A DNA stretch of 5,156 bases from Parcubacteria group bacterium CG11_big_fil_rev_8_21_14_0_20_39_14 (GTDB lineage: Bacteria; Patescibacteriota; Minisyncoccia; Minisyncoccales; GCA-002787255), in contig PCWD01000046.1 of the NCBI GenBank assembly GCA_002787255.1, positions 1 to 5,156 on the forward strand, written 5' to 3'. Under the pieces are notes generated by a model. It was not told the DNA's origin. It saw only the letters and a program-made list of their open reading frames with translations, and made no database searches. The translations under genes were made by a program, and so were the position numbers. This document shows, one piece after another, positions 4,870 to 5,156 of this stretch; position 1 is the first letter of the stretch; every line of letters starts with the position of its first letter.

Positions 4870-4959
4870 ATGCCAGAACAGTGCAGGAAATGTCAAAAAA
4901 TTCAAGTTTATGGCGTAATTGCCTGCAAAAACTGTCCCCTTGGGGATAACAAGAAATAA
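4870..4959 (+). CDS. 29-aa zinc-ribbon-like micropeptide
   Basis: A very short gene whose product carries two CxxC pairs: C5-R-K-C8 and C19-K-N-C22, ten residues apart. This is the spacing of a minimal zinc ribbon or knuckle, so the peptide probably binds one zinc ion; metal binding is an inference from the motif. The rest is basic and polar (ending DNKK), which could suit contact with nucleic acid or a protein partner. It is a credible gene because AGAAGGA (4855-4861) gives a good ribosome site, it starts 16 bases after the previous stop, and its own stop overlaps the SD of the next gene. No larger domain surrounds it: in this frame the upstream stop leaves no room for more. Rubredoxin-like iron binding is less likely given the size. 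Confidence 0.72.
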   Translation: MPEQCRKCQKIQVYGVIACKNCPLGDNKK

Positions 4960-4969
4960 GGAGGCAAAG

Positions 4970-5116
4970 ATGGAAGTTTTTGTAGAGAGGATAGTTATCT
5001 CCCAGGACAGAAAGGGTTTGCCCTTTATCAAAACCTCCAAGGGATTTGTTTCCCGGATTCCTGTTGAATTTCGGAAATCTCCAAGGAGGGAAATTCCCGT
5101 AAGGGTAATTCAATAA
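4970..5116 (+). CDS. hypothetical protein, 48 aa, last gene of small operon
   Basis: Unrecognised. ATG 4970 is chosen because AAGGAGG (4958-4964) lies five bases upstream. The frame is open back to 4919, but that part overlaps the zinc-ribbon gene. The product is basic (many Arg and Lys, for example FRKSPRREIPVRV at 34-46) with alternating hydrophobic residues suggesting a few beta strands: EVFVERIVIS (2-11), LPFIKTS (17-23), GFVSRIPVEF (25-34) and IPVRVIQ (42-48). A small nucleic-acid- or ribosome-associated protein is conceivable but unsupported. It ends five bases before the repeated RNA element at 5121, and no terminator is visible before the window ends. Confidence 0.72.
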   Translation: MEVFVERIVISQDRKGLPFIKTSKGFVSRIPVEFRKSPRREIPVRVIQ

Positions 5117-5120
5117 AGAT

Positions 5121-5156
5121 GATGCGTAATAAGGAATAGCAGGTTCTTTGCGCGAA
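5121..5156 (+). ncRNA. second copy of the candidate RNA, 5' part only
   Basis: GATGCGTAATAA (5121-5132) is identical to 1320-1331, and ungapped alignment over the next 24 bases matches at about 15, including GCAG and the terminal CGCGAA. The bases just upstream also align (TTCAATAAAG against TATAATAAAC), with a weak -10-like TTCAAT at 5109-5114. The window ends inside the element. If it is the same RNA, TTATTACGC should occur roughly 100 bases further on. It may be part of the operon transcript rather than having its own promoter. Confidence 0.42.

Noticed and set aside
5083..5140. Tiny frame MMRNKE after the operon
   Set aside because: Six codons only, no SD at proper spacing, and it falls on the conserved 5' part of the RNA element.

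Overview
The window looks like bacterial chromosomal DNA from an AT-rich, small-genome lineage, most likely a Patescibacteria/CPR-type organism. That placement is an inference. It rests on AT-rich coding sequence rich in Lys, Ile and Phe, several genes with no Shine-Dalgarno (SD) sequence, promoters of the form TTGACA-17 bp-TGCTAYAAT, and many small proteins with no recognisable family. The standard genetic code fits: TAA, TAG and TGA are all used as stops and no in-frame TGA needs reading through.

Layout, all on the + strand. Positions 1-60 hold the terminator of a gene to the left. A near-consensus promoter (65-93) then drives an unrecognised 151-aa protein (230-685) through a ~130-nt leader containing competing hairpins. 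Positions 686-1049 have no supportable gene, but hold several inverted repeats and a likely terminator (782-806). An 82-aa protein with two predicted membrane helices follows (1050-1298). An extended -10 promoter (1305-1313) then points at a candidate structured RNA (about 1320-1452), followed by AT-rich inverted and tandem repeats. Next come a 228-aa conserved-TM-helix/mechanosensitive-channel-like membrane protein (1657-2343), a perfect 14-bp hairpin, and a 554-aa MurJ-family lipid II flippase (2421-4085). A second consensus promoter (4121-4149), preceded by phased A-tracts, drives a tight operon of four small genes: 149, 64, 29 and 48 aa. The 29-aa product carries two CxxC motifs. Five bases after that operon, at 5121, the first 12 bases of the candidate RNA recur exactly and the similarity continues to the window edge, so a second family member probably begins there.

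The genes fall into two groups. The membrane genes (82-aa protein, channel-like protein, MurJ) are AT-rich, have no visible SD, and have no recognisable promoter of their own except possibly the RNA promoter. The 151-aa gene and the four-gene micro-operon have strong promoters and good SD sequences and look highly expressed, yet resemble nothing I recognise. MurJ and the channel-like protein are envelope functions: export of the peptidoglycan precursor and probable response to membrane tension. I cannot assign a function to the small-gene operon. The most novel candidates are the recurring structured RNA and the micro-operon between its two copies.
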